From Sphingomicrobium lutaoense (lineage in GTDB: Bacteria > Pseudomonadota > Alphaproteobacteria > Sphingomonadales > Sphingomonadaceae), in contig NZ_JACICF010000001.1 of the NCBI RefSeq assembly GCF_014195685.1, forward strand, positions 32,992-96,991: a DNA stretch of 64,000 nt, read 5' to 3'. The notes beneath the pieces were generated by a model. That model saw nothing but the letters and a program-made list of their open reading frames with translations, ran no database searches and had not been told where the DNA came from. The position numbers were made by a program, and so were the translations under genes. Below, piece after piece: positions 1 through 8,905 of this stretch. The first letter of the stretch is position 1. The number at the start of each line of letters is the position of its first letter.

Positions 1-96
1 ACGTTCGACCTGGGTGACGTGGATGTCATCGCGTCCGACCATGACGGCGACAGCGCCAGTGGTACGGTCAGCCTGTTCGTCTCCGATGACGAGCCG
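1..96 (+). repeat. Direct repeat copy 1 within the adhesin gene
   Basis: Bases 1-96 are identical, as far as I can read, to bases 763-858. The offset of 762 bases is 254 codons, so the repeat is in frame. It encodes the junction ending in the residues SDDEP. DNA-level identity, rather than only protein similarity, points to recent duplication or homogenisation by recombination. Confidence 0.9.
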
Positions 97-2955
97 ACGT
101 CTGAGGTCGCCGGTGATGTAACGGTGGTCGAAGGCCAGACGGCATCGGGCACCTGGAGCGTTAGCATGGGCGCTGATCAGCCGGGTTCGGTGGTGGTGGA
201 ATTTGGTGGCGCCACTTACGCCATCGATGCAGCCATTGACACCGGCAAGGGTACGCTGACCGTTAAGAGTGACGGGACGTGGGAGTTTGTCGCCAATGAC
301 AACCTCGACAACGACCTTGCGCAGTCAATCAGCTTCGCCGTCACCGCGACGGACGAAGATAATGACGTCGCCAGCGATCCGCATACGGTTGCCATTACCG
401 ATGGCGCTGGGCCGACGGGCGGGGACACGCTGTCGCTGACGGTCGATGACGAAGCGCTCGACGATGACGGCAACAATCCGGGGTCGGCCGCCGAGGTCGA
501 TGACGGCATGCTCAGCTTCACCGCTGGCTCCGATGCGCTGACCAGCTTCGCCTTCTCGATGGACCTGTCGGGTCTGGACAGCAGCCTGACCTGGGTGCGC
601 GTCAACGACACGACGATCACGGGTAGCGATGGTGGCCGCCTGGTGGTCACGCTGACCCTGTCGGCACCGGCCTCGATTGCCGCGGGTGCTTCGGGCGACG
701 TGACCGTCACGGCGACGCTCAACGATGAGTATAACGACCACCCGCTGTTCACGCAGGACGACACGTTCGACCTGGGTGACGTGGATGTCATCGCGTCCGA
801 CCATGACGGCGACAGCGCCAGTGGTACGGTCAGCCTGTTCGTCTCCGATGACGAGCCGGTTATCACCAATGTAACCGATGCTGAAGACACGTTGGAACTG
901 GAAGCTGGAGACACGCAGCTAGATGCGACCGGAGATTTTGCCTATTCGATTGGTGCCGACATCAACGATTACACATCTAGCAGTGATTTCGTTTCCCTTA
1001 CGTTAGGCGTCACGGTCGGCGGCGCGAACGCTTTGTCTGTTTCGCAGCCCGTGTTGCAGAGCGAGGATGCCAATTCGGCGACCTTCAGCTTTAGTTTCAC
1101 CTATGACGACGGCCCGATTACGCCGGGAGACGCGACGGCCAACGGCTCGATAGTATTCGACAAGGTAAACGGAACCTACACCGTGTCGGTCGATCCGATC
1201 GAGAGTTTCTCGATCGAGACAACCTCGCAGGGCTCGGCATTCACGGGTTACCAGCTGAATACGTCGACAACCGACAACACCCAGCCCACGATAGCCGTGA
1301 CGACCGTGCGCGCCGAATCGGCACCGGGTGCCGATGATGGTTTCTACGTGCAGTTCGACTCGTCGAAGGCTCCGGGCAACAACAGCCTGAATTTCACCGG
1401 TGGAAATAATGTGTTCGATCCGGGCGAAGTTATGACCCAGAACGATAGCTGGGTTTCCGTATCGAACGATGCAAATGGCGTCGCGGGAGATACGGTCGGC
1501 AAGGGCGAAGTACTCGATATGACCTTCTACAGCTCGAATCCGTTCGGTTTCGAGCCTGGCAATGGCGGTAATCCTGCCGAAATTGTGGGTGTATCGACCA
1601 TCTTCTTCAAATTGGACGGTATTGGCAATAATGAAGACGCGATCGTGATCCTCAAGTTGCTCAATACGAGCACCATGACGGAAACCACTATCGCGATCTC
1701 GGTCCAGAATAGTGACATGCTCAAGCAGGGGGATAATCTCGGCCAGTTCAGTTCGGTCACGCTTGACAACAACGATGCGCTGATTGTGATCGAGCCGAAC
1801 GACTATCTGACCGATGCACAGATCGCGAGCGGCGATTGGGTTATCATTGGGGCGCAGGTTGCCGCCGAAAACGGCAGTCTTACCGGTCCGACAGTCAACT
1901 TGAACGGTGCGGTGAATCTGTATGACGGTAACGGCAATCTCATACAGGATGGCGGTAGCGATACCGTAACGCCGGGTACGCTCGACACTTCGACGATCCA
2001 ATCCGACACCGACGATACCGGGTTCAAGATTTCGGACATCGGCTTCATCTCAACGCAGTCGACCCCGCAGGAGGCGGTGCTGACTTTCGACGCAGTGTTG
2101 CACGATGCCGACGGGGATACGGTCACCGCAAACCAGTTCACGGTGACCTTCTCGGATTCGGCCAGCAACACGTTGTCGCTGGCCAGTTCAGCGAAGGAAG
2201 CGATTGGCGAGCCGCAGAGCAGCATGCTCATTGCCGGTAATGACAATACTCACTTCCAGCAGCAGAGCTTTAGCCATTCGCTGATGCTGGGCGCGGCGAT
2301 CGCCGTCGCCTACGGCACCGAATATGCCAACGTCCACACGGTGATGAAGACCGGGCTTGCCGACTTTGAACAGGGCACAATCAGCTTCGCGATGCCGCAG
2401 TCCGATTTTGCCACGACGATCGGCGCGGACGGGCATGGCTTCATGCTCGACATGCCCTCTCTCGGCGGCGGCGTGATGGCCGCTCCGTCGGCCAGCCCCG
2501 CGATCGTGGGCCGCGAAGCGATCGACCATGGCGATCTACAGGGCAGCGACGTGGCACCGGTGATGGCCGCGCCCGCGATCGACGCATTGCCTGCGGGCGG
2601 CCTGGGCGATGCGCCTGCGCCGATGGCAATGATGGCGAGCGACGTGGTGATGCCGGGCGCACAGGCGCTGGCGATCATGGCCAAGGAATCGGCCGCGCTC
2701 GCCGAAATGCCCGCCGAAGCGGTGGACAAGACCATCGCCGAAGCGCTGGCGGGCGGCGATGCCAATCCCATCGACGGCGTCCTCGCGATGCTCGGCGGCG
2801 GCGGCAGCGTCGTCAGCGAAATGGCGATGATTCCCGATGTTCCGCTGTGGGACAGCGGCCTGTTTGGCGGCTTTACGCAAAGCGCGCCCGACATCATGGT
2901 GATGGAAGCGATGGTGCTTCATCACGATGCGATCACCCCGGCAGCGAACGGATGA
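1..2955 (+). CDS. C-terminal part of a giant repeat adhesin exported by type I secretion (5' end outside window)
   Basis: The frame is open from base 1, so this is the 3' part of a longer gene; 984 residues are visible. It contains Ig-like, Asp/Thr/Ser-rich beta repeats resembling VCBS/cadherin-like units and the roughly 145-residue 'T1SS-143' repeat (nt 424-858). One repeat junction recurs 254 codons later. Residues encoded by about nt 865-2190 form a different, lower-GC block ending in a DxDGD-type acidic loop. The last ~240 residues are Ala-, Gly- and Met-rich with no RTX nonapeptide (GGxGxDxUx) array. Family knowledge suggests a LapA/BapA-like surface adhesin, and the TolC, ABC and HlyD genes directly downstream supply its exporter. 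The assignment as substrate is inference from position. A hairpin follows the stop codon. Confidence 0.85.
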   Translation, partial: TFDLGDVDVIASDHDGDSASGTVSLFVSDDEPTSEVAGDVTVVEGQTASGTWSVSMGADQPGSVVVEFGGATYAIDAAIDTGKGTLTVKSDGTWEFVANDNLDNDLAQSISFAVTATDEDNDVASDPHTVAITDGAGPTGGDTLSLTVDDEALDDDGNNPGSAAEVDDGMLSFTAGSDALTSFAFSMDLSGLDSSLTWVRVNDTTITGSDGGRLVVTLTLSAPASIAAGASGDVTVTATLNDEYNDHPLFTQDDTFDLGDVDVIASDHDGDSASGTVSLFVSDDEPVITNVTDAEDTLELEAGDTQLDATGDFAYSIGADINDYTSSSDFVSLTLGVTVGGANALSVSQPVLQSEDANSATFSFSFTYDDGPITPGDATANGSIVFDKVNGTYTVSVDPIESFSIETTSQGSAFTGYQLNTSTTDNTQPTIAVTTVRAESAPGADDGFYVQFDSSKAPGNNSLNFTGGNNVFDPGEVMTQNDSWVSVSNDANGVAGDTVGKGEVLDMTFYSSNPFGFEPGNGGNPAEIVGVSTIFFKLDGIGNNEDAIVILKLLNTSTMTETTIAISVQNSDMLKQGDNLGQFSSVTLDNNDALIVIEPNDYLTDAQIASGDWVIIGAQVAAENGSLTGPTVNLNGAVNLYDGNGNLIQDGGSDTVTPGTLDTSTIQSDTDDTGFKISDIGFISTQSTPQEAVLTFDAVLHDADGDTVTANQFTVTFSDSASNTLSLASSAKEAIGEPQSSMLIAGNDNTHFQQQSFSHSLMLGAAIAVAYGTEYANVHTVMKTGLADFEQGTISFAMPQSDFATTIGADGHGFMLDMPSLGGGVMAAPSASPAIVGREAIDHGDLQGSDVAPVMAAPAIDALPAGGLGDAPAPMAMMASDVVMPGAQALAIMAKESAALAEMPAEAVDKTIAEALAGGDANPIDGVLAMLGGGGSVVSEMAMIPDVPLWDSGLFGGFTQSAPDIMVMEAMVLHHDAITPAANG
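763..858 (+). repeat. Direct repeat copy 2 within the adhesin gene
   Basis: This is the second copy of the 96-base sequence at 1-96, in the same frame 254 codons downstream. After it the sequence leaves the repeat family and base composition changes, so this is the last unit of the visible repeat array. Confidence 0.9.
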
Positions 2956-2964
2956 TCGAAGGAT

Positions 2965-2983
2965 GAGGCCCTTCGGGGTCCTC
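2965..2983 (+). terminator. GC-rich stem-loop with TTCG tetraloop between adhesin and tolC-like gene
   Basis: GAGG-CCC, loop TTCG, GGG, one bulged T, then CCTC. There is no T-run after the stem, so intrinsic termination is doubtful. A stable 3' hairpin that protects the long adhesin mRNA, or that lowers read-through into the exporter genes, is equally possible. Confidence 0.4.
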
Positions 2984-3012
2984 GGTTCAGGTAACCAGAA
3001 GAGGGGCATGAC

Positions 3013-4434
3013 ATGAAAAAGCACTGGACGATGATCGTTCCCGGAGCGGTGCTGATGGCCGGCCTGGCCGCATCGCCGGCTGAGGCGGTGGATCTCAAGA
3101 CCGCGATCCAGCAGGCCTTGCAGACCAATCCCGAAATCCACCAGGCGGTGCAGAACAAGGCGGCGACCCGCTGGGAACGGCGCCAGGCCGAGGGGCTCTA
3201 TTATCCGCGGCTGTCGGTCGAACTGTCGGGCGGGGTGCGCGAACTGAAGAACCCCAGCCGCCGGGCGCTCAACATCGCCAGCGACACGCTCTACCCTCTC
3301 GAGGCGCAGGCGATGGTCGAGCAGCTCCTGATGGACAATGGCGCGCGCGAACATGAAATCCGCTACCAGGCCGCGCGCACCGATGCCGCCGCCGCGCGGA
3401 TCGAGGAACGCAGCGAATTCATCGCGCTCAACACCAGCCGCGCCTATATCGACTATCTGCTTCAGCAGCGCCTCGTGGCGATCGAAATGGACAATGCCGC
3501 CTTCCACCAGCGGCTTGCCGGCGATCTTCGCCAGGGCGTGCAGCAGGGCTCGATCTCGATCGCCGACCAGCAGCAGGCCGAGGAACGGCTTGCCGCCGCG
3601 CAAGCGCGCGTGGTCGAGGCGCAGGAAGAGCTGGATTATGCCGCGATCGAATTCGAACGGCTCACCGGTATGCCGATCGGCGATGTCACCATGCCGCCCG
3701 ACCTGTCGGGTGCGATGCCCGAATCGCTCTATGTCGCCGAACAGATGGCGCGCAACCACAATCCGCTGGTGCAGGAAAGCGCCGCCGATCTCGCCGCCGC
3801 GCGCGAACTCATCATGAAGGCCAAGGCCGAAATGGGGCCGCGTTTCTCGCTCGAAGGCCGCGCCCGCGTCGGCACCGATATCGACGGGTTCGAAGGCGAC
3901 ACCACCGATCTGATGGCGCGCGGCGTGATGCGCTGGACGCTGTTCGATGGAATGGCCAACTCGGCCAATGTGCGTGAACAACAGGCCCGCGCAAACCAGC
4001 AGCATGCGCTCCTGTTCGAACAGCAGCGCAAGGCCGTCGAGACCGTGCGCCAGGCGTGGAGCCGGCTCCAGAACCAGGGCCGCCTCGTCGATGCGCTGAC
4101 GCAGCAGAACCGCGTGTCGGACGATCTGCTCCTGTCCTACCGGGAACAGTTCAACGTGGGTCGCCGCTCGCTGCTCGACGTGCTCGACGCGCAGAATACG
4201 CGCGCCAACGTACAGGCGCAGCTCCAGGTCGCGACCCTGGCGCAGCTTTATGCCCAGTATCGCGTGCTCGCCGCGACCAACAACCTCCTCGAGGCGATGG
4301 GTCTCGACATGGCCAGCGAGGCCTGGAGCGGGGAGCGCGACGAATATTCGGTCCTGCCGGTCTATCCCGGGGACTATGACGAAAACACGATCGTGAAGCC
4401 GCTGGTCGTCGGCCCGCCGGCTTCGGACGATTGA
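3013..4434 (+). CDS. TolC-family outer membrane channel of a type I secretion system
   Basis: A 473-residue protein starting with a signal peptide (MKKHWTMIVPGAVLMAGLAASPAEA). The body is long amphipathic helices rich in Gln, Arg and Ala with the internal duplication typical of outer membrane efflux proteins (two OEP units). The C-terminal half carries the family-like stretch SLLDVLDAQNT. It should trimerise to form the outer membrane and periplasmic tunnel (LapE/TolC role) for the upstream adhesin. A GAGGGG ribosome-binding site precedes the ATG; the ATG five bases earlier runs into a stop at once. It is followed after 18 bases by the ABC exporter gene, so the operon assignment is secure. 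Confidence 0.93.
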   Translation: MKKHWTMIVPGAVLMAGLAASPAEAVDLKTAIQQALQTNPEIHQAVQNKAATRWERRQAEGLYYPRLSVELSGGVRELKNPSRRALNIASDTLYPLEAQAMVEQLLMDNGAREHEIRYQAARTDAAAARIEERSEFIALNTSRAYIDYLLQQRLVAIEMDNAAFHQRLAGDLRQGVQQGSISIADQQQAEERLAAAQARVVEAQEELDYAAIEFERLTGMPIGDVTMPPDLSGAMPESLYVAEQMARNHNPLVQESAADLAAARELIMKAKAEMGPRFSLEGRARVGTDIDGFEGDTTDLMARGVMRWTLFDGMANSANVREQQARANQQHALLFEQQRKAVETVRQAWSRLQNQGRLVDALTQQNRVSDDLLLSYREQFNVGRRSLLDVLDAQNTRANVQAQLQVATLAQLYAQYRVLAATNNLLEAMGLDMASEAWSGERDEYSVLPVYPGDYDENTIVKPLVVGPPASDD

Positions 4435-4452
4435 TGAAGATGGGGACGGGAA

Positions 4453-6609
4453 TTGATCGTCGAGAATTGGCTGGATAGCGCTTCAGCGAAAGGGATCGAT
4501 CCCGTCCTCGATTGTCTGGGCCGGGTGGCCCGCATGCAGGACCGGCCTTCGTCGCCGGTCCTTTTGCGTGCCGGGCTGGCGGTTAACGAAAAGGGTTATC
4601 TCCCCTTCCATCAGGTCGAACCGGCGCTCGACCAGGTCGGGATGCGCGGCTTCCCTGTTTCGCGCCGGCTGCGGGGCTGGAAGGAAAGCCAGCTTCCGGC
4701 GATCCTCGACATGGAAGGCGGCAACGCCATCCTGCTTCTCGAACTGCGCGACGGCCAGGCACGTATCGAGGCGCCGGGCATCGAGGAGGAGATGTGGGTC
4801 GATCTCGATCGCATCGAGGCGGCTTATGCGGGACAGGCGGTGATCGTCGAACCCGATCCCACCCGCGAACGCGAAGGCGAACGCCCCTGGGACAAGGCGA
4901 AACGGCAGCACTGGTTCTGGTCCGAGGTATGGAAGGCGCGGCGCGACTTCACGCCGGTGATTATCGCGGCGCTGGTGATCAACCTGCTCGCGCTTGCGGT
5001 GCCGCTCTTCACCATGAATGTCTATGACCGGGTGATCCCCAACAATGCGGTCTCCTCGCTCTGGGTGCTCGCGCTCGGTGTCATTCTCGCGCTCGGCTTC
5101 GATTATGTGCTCCGGCTCGCGCGCAGCCAGCTGGTCGATGAAATCGGTCGCCGCCTCGATGCGCGCTATTCGCAGAAGATCTTCGAGAAGGTGATGAACC
5201 TGCCGATGGCCGAACGGCAGGGCTCGACCGGCGCCTTCGCGCGGCGCGTTTCCGAATATGAACAGGTGCGCGACTTCTTCGCTTCGACCAGCGTCGTGCT
5301 GCTCGTCGACATTGCCTTCATGGCAATTTTCATCGGCTTCATCGCCTTGCTCGCGGGATGGCTGGTCGTGGTTCCGCTCGTGGGCATCACGCTGATGCTG
5401 ATCGTCGGCTATGGCGTCCAGAAGGCGATGGGCCGGATCGCGCTCGACGCGCAGGCCGACAGTTCGCTCCAGCATAGCGTCCTGGTCGAAAGCATCTCGG
5501 GCGTCGAAACCCTGAAATCGGCGCGCGCCGAAGGCCAGATGCTCGGCCGTTGGCGCCGTTTCGCGGCCATGTCGGCGGCGACCCAGGAAAAGATGCGCCG
5601 TCTCACCGCGATCGCGGTCAATCTCGCTTCGATCGCCCAGCAGGCGATGAGCGTGGGGCTGATCATCGGCGGCTTCTATCTCTTCAACTCGGGCGACATC
5701 ACCATGGGCGGCATCATCGCCATCGTGATGATCGCGGGCCGCGCCATGTCGCCGGTCGGCCAGTTCGCTTTCTTGATGACGCGGGGCAAACAAGCGATGG
5801 CGACTCTCGCTTCGATCCAGCAGATGATGGAAGCGCCCGACGAACGCACGATGGTCTCGCGCTCGATCGTCCCCGAGATCCGCGAAGGCCGGATCCGCAT
5901 GGAAGATGTCGCCTTCCGCTATCCCGAGGCGCCGACCGACAGCCTCGCGGCATTGAATTTTTCGATCGAACCGGGCGAGAAGATCGGCATCATCGGCCGC
6001 GTCGCATCGGGCAAATCGACGCTCGGTCGCCTCGTCTGCGGTCTTTACGCGCCCAGCGAAGGAGTGATGAGCGTGGACGGCCTCGACAGCCGCCAATATC
6101 ATCCCCACCAACTGCGCGAGGCCTTCCGTTTCGTCGGCCAGGACGCCGATCTCTTCTCAGGGACAGTACGCGATAACCTGATGCTCGGCGCCGCCCGCGC
6201 TAGTGACGAGGAACTCATCGACGCGGTCCGCAGGTCGGGCGCCGACATCTTCCTTTCCAAGGGCGCTTCGGGGTTCGACATGAATGTCGGCGAACGCGGC
6301 GGAAAGCTGTCGGGCGGGCAACGCACGCTTCTCGTCCTCGCCCGCGCTCTCGTCCGTCCATCGAAGCTTCTCTTCCTCGATGAACCCACGGGCAACATGG
6401 ACACCCAGACCGAGCTCTATTTCATCGACCGGCTGAAGGATGCGCTGGCGCCGAAGCAGACCCTTATGGTCGCCACTCACCGCCACAACATGCTGCGGCT
6501 GGTCGACCGGCTGCTGGTGATCGAAAAGGGCCGGATCATCGCCGACGGCCCGCGCGACGAGATCCTCGCGCGCATGGGCAATGCCTCCAAAAAGGCCTCC
6601 GACCAATGA
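4453..6609 (+). CDS. Type I secretion ABC transporter (LapB/HlyB-like permease-ATPase)
   Basis: A 718-residue fused exporter. The N-terminal ~130 residues form a peptidase-C39-like domain without an obvious catalytic Cys, as in exporters of large unprocessed adhesins. Six transmembrane segments follow between about 165 and 450. The ATPase domain has Walker A (GRVASGKST), signature LSGGQ and Walker B (LLFLDEPTGNMD). It powers one-step export across both membranes with the HlyD and TolC partners. The start is TTG, chosen because family similarity begins within the first residues and a GGGGACGGGAA purine stretch lies just upstream. Its last four bases (ATGA) overlap the next gene, which implies translational coupling. 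Confidence 0.93.
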   Translation: MIVENWLDSASAKGIDPVLDCLGRVARMQDRPSSPVLLRAGLAVNEKGYLPFHQVEPALDQVGMRGFPVSRRLRGWKESQLPAILDMEGGNAILLLELRDGQARIEAPGIEEEMWVDLDRIEAAYAGQAVIVEPDPTREREGERPWDKAKRQHWFWSEVWKARRDFTPVIIAALVINLLALAVPLFTMNVYDRVIPNNAVSSLWVLALGVILALGFDYVLRLARSQLVDEIGRRLDARYSQKIFEKVMNLPMAERQGSTGAFARRVSEYEQVRDFFASTSVVLLVDIAFMAIFIGFIALLAGWLVVVPLVGITLMLIVGYGVQKAMGRIALDAQADSSLQHSVLVESISGVETLKSARAEGQMLGRWRRFAAMSAATQEKMRRLTAIAVNLASIAQQAMSVGLIIGGFYLFNSGDITMGGIIAIVMIAGRAMSPVGQFAFLMTRGKQAMATLASIQQMMEAPDERTMVSRSIVPEIREGRIRMEDVAFRYPEAPTDSLAALNFSIEPGEKIGIIGRVASGKSTLGRLVCGLYAPSEGVMSVDGLDSRQYHPHQLREAFRFVGQDADLFSGTVRDNLMLGAARASDEELIDAVRRSGADIFLSKGASGFDMNVGERGGKLSGGQRTLLVLARALVRPSKLLFLDEPTGNMDTQTELYFIDRLKDALAPKQTLMVATHRHNMLRLVDRLLVIEKGRIIADGPRDEILARMGNASKKASDQ

Positions 6610-7622
6610 TCCGCCGCCTCGCCTCGCTGCGCCCCGCGCGCGTGGAGGTCGCCGCCCTCTGCGCCGCCGCGCTGCTCATCGCCATCTCCACCGGCCAGCC
6701 CGACGAAGCCGCCGCGCCCAATTCGGCCACCGCGCTCCTCGCCCCTGCCGAGGCACAGGCGCTCGTCTCGGCCACCGAAGGCAATGCGCTCGCCGACTAT
6801 CGCGCGGTCGGGCAAAGCGCCGAGATGATCAACGCCGCCATGCCCTTCTCGCGCGGCGGCCTCGACACCGCTCGACCCTTCGCTCCGCGCGGCGGCCTCG
6901 ATGATGCCCGCGCCCATCTCTGCCTCACCCAGGCCATCTATTATGAAGCGGGCTTCGAACCCGTCGTAGGCCGCCGCGCGGTCGCGCAGGTAGTGCTCAA
7001 CCGCGTCCGCCACCCCGCCTTCGCCGCATCGGTCTGCGGCGTGGTCTATGAAGGCGCGAAAAAGCCCGTCTGCCAGTTCAGCTTCACCTGCGACGGCTCG
7101 CTCGACCGCCGCCCCGCCGCCGCCGCCTGGGCCGAAGCACGCCGCATCGCCCGCGAAGCCCTCGATGGCCGGGTCGAGCCCTCGGTTGGCACCGCGACCC
7201 ATTATCACGCCGACTATGTCGCGCCGCGCTGGGCACCGATGCTCGCCAAGGTCGAGAAGATCGGCACACACATCTTCTATCGCTGGCCCGGCAATTGGGG
7301 CCGCCGTCCGGCTTTCGTGCAGGGCTATCATGGCGAGCCGCTCGGCGCCGACGCGCTCCGCCCCGTCCACTATCTCGGCAAGCGAATGACCCGCCCCGAG
7401 GAAAACGAAGCCTCGCCCGCACCCGTCCCCGAAGGCCCGCGCATCGCCCGTGCCGACAATGACGTCGGCGGCCTTCTCGACACCTCGAAGGGCTGGACGC
7501 TCGACATTCCCGCTCCCGAGGACAGTGGCCACGCCGCGCAGGCCATCGCCCGCCTCCAGGCCGCGCCTTCCCAATCTCCGGCGGATCGCCCCGCCGCAAC
7601 CATCAGCCAGGGTGCCCGATGA
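6606..7622 (+). CDS. SleB-type cell wall hydrolase embedded in the type I secretion operon
   Basis: A 338-residue protein with an N-terminal membrane anchor or signal (about residues 15-30) and a Hydrolase_2 (SleB/CwlJ) domain at about 100-250. It shows the family pattern around IYYEAGFEP (likely catalytic Glu114), VVLNRVRHPAF and HYHADYVAPRW. Such enzymes cleave the glycan strands of peptidoglycan. The gene overlaps the ABC transporter stop by four bases and the HlyD start by four bases, so all three are likely made together. The context suggests local opening of the murein sacculus for assembly of the secretion channel, or processing linked to adhesin export; this role is inference. The C-terminal ~90 residues are Pro/Ala-rich and probably flexible. 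Confidence 0.88.
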   Translation: MIRRLASLRPARVEVAALCAAALLIAISTGQPDEAAAPNSATALLAPAEAQALVSATEGNALADYRAVGQSAEMINAAMPFSRGGLDTARPFAPRGGLDDARAHLCLTQAIYYEAGFEPVVGRRAVAQVVLNRVRHPAFAASVCGVVYEGAKKPVCQFSFTCDGSLDRRPAAAAWAEARRIAREALDGRVEPSVGTATHYHADYVAPRWAPMLAKVEKIGTHIFYRWPGNWGRRPAFVQGYHGEPLGADALRPVHYLGKRMTRPEENEASPAPVPEGPRIARADNDVGGLLDTSKGWTLDIPAPEDSGHAAQAIARLQAAPSQSPADRPAATISQGAR

Positions 7623-8905
7623 ACGCTTTTTCCTTCATCAAGGACCGCGCCGACCAGCGCCGCCAGCCGATGGGCAGCGCCCAGCGCACCATCCTCATCA
7701 TCGCCGCCACTTTCGCGGCCTTCATCGTCTGGGCGCTCATCGCACAGGTGGACGAAGTGACGCGCGGGCAGGGGCAGGTCATCCCCTCGGGCCGCATCCA
7801 GCTCATCCAGGCCTCCGAACCCGCGGTGGTGACCGAGATCCTCAAGCGCTCGGGCGAGGCCGTGAAGGCAGGCGAGGTGCTCGCCCGGCTCGACGATACC
7901 CAGTCGGCTTCCGAACTCGGACAGATTGAGGCCGAGACCTCCGCGCTCCAGGCCCGCGAGGCGCGGCTCCGCGCCGAGGGCACCGGCAGCGCGCTCGAAT
8001 GCCAGGGCGCGGGCTGCAGCGACGAACAGGCCGTGAGCGCGGCCCGCCGCTCGGCACTCAGCAGCCGGGTCGCCGCCTTGAACGCGCAGGCCGAACAGTC
8101 GCGCCGCGATGCCGCCGAGGCCAATGCTACCATCGACAGCCTTTCAAGCTCGCTCCGCCTCGCGCAGCAGAATGTCTCGCGGCTCGAACCCTTGGCAGGC
8201 CGCAACATCGTGCCCCAGACCGAACTTGATGATGCCCGCCGCGAAGTGATCGATCTCCAGGGCCGCATCGCCGCCGCGCGCGAGCAGCGGGGCCGCGCGC
8301 TTGCGGCCGTCAACGAAGCTGCCGCGCAGGCCGCCGAGGCGCGCGCCACCTTCCGCCAGGAAGCACTCGACGAGCGCAGCCGCGTGGCCGAGCGCATCGC
8401 GGTCAACCAGCAGTCGTTGCGCGGCGCCGAGGGTCGCGTCTCGCGCACCGAACTGCGCTCGCCCGTCGACGGCATCGTCAACGATGTGCAGGTCACGACC
8501 ATCGGGGGCTTCGTCCAGGCGGGCGAAAAGGTGATGGAGGTCGTCCCCGTCGGCGACAAGCTGCTCGTCGAGACACGGGTGAAGCCCGCCGACATCGCTT
8601 TCGTCGCGGTGGGCGACAAGGCGCTGGTCACCGTCACCGCCTATGATTTCTCGACCTATGGCGGGCTCGAAGGGCAGGTGGTGCAGGTCAGCGCCGACAG
8701 CCTCTATGACGAGGTCGAACGCGAGGCCTATTTCAACGTCATCGTCGAGACCGACCGCGCCTATCTCGAAGCGGGGGGGCGCAAGCTGCCGATCACTCCG
8801 GGCATGATGACCGACACCCAGATCATCACCGGGCGCAAGAGCGTGCTTGCCTATCTGATGAAACCGATCCGCAAGGCGACCGGCGAGGCGCTCACCGAAC
8901 GCTGA
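7619..8905 (+). CDS. HlyD-family periplasmic adaptor of the type I secretion system
   Basis: A 428-residue membrane fusion protein: short cytoplasmic N-terminus, one transmembrane helix (about 22-42), a split lipoyl domain (GQGQVIPSGRIQLIQASEP and, later, LRSPVDGIVNDVQV), a long coiled-coil hairpin between them, and a beta-barrel C-terminal domain. The insert CQGAGCSDEQ in the coiled-coil carries two cysteines that could form a disulfide. It links the inner membrane ABC exporter to the TolC-like channel (LapC role). The start overlaps the hydrolase stop (ATGA). The gene ends directly against the convergent LapG-like gene with no spacer, so the two transcripts meet. Confidence 0.92.
   Translation: MNAFSFIKDRADQRRQPMGSAQRTILIIAATFAAFIVWALIAQVDEVTRGQGQVIPSGRIQLIQASEPAVVTEILKRSGEAVKAGEVLARLDDTQSASELGQIEAETSALQAREARLRAEGTGSALECQGAGCSDEQAVSAARRSALSSRVAALNAQAEQSRRDAAEANATIDSLSSSLRLAQQNVSRLEPLAGRNIVPQTELDDARREVIDLQGRIAAAREQRGRALAAVNEAAAQAAEARATFRQEALDERSRVAERIAVNQQSLRGAEGRVSRTELRSPVDGIVNDVQVTTIGGFVQAGEKVMEVVPVGDKLLVETRVKPADIAFVAVGDKALVTVTAYDFSTYGGLEGQVVQVSADSLYDEVEREAYFNVIVETDRAYLEAGGRKLPITPGMMTDTQIITGRKSVLAYLMKPIRKATGEALTER

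Noticed and set aside
1-2955. RTX calcium-binding nonapeptides in the adhesin
   Set aside because: I looked for GGxGxDxUx series and found none in the visible part; isolated Asp/Gly loops are not enough.
2536-4005. 489-codon minus-strand open frame over the adhesin end and TolC gene
   Set aside because: Crosses two well-supported genes on the other strand; no family features.
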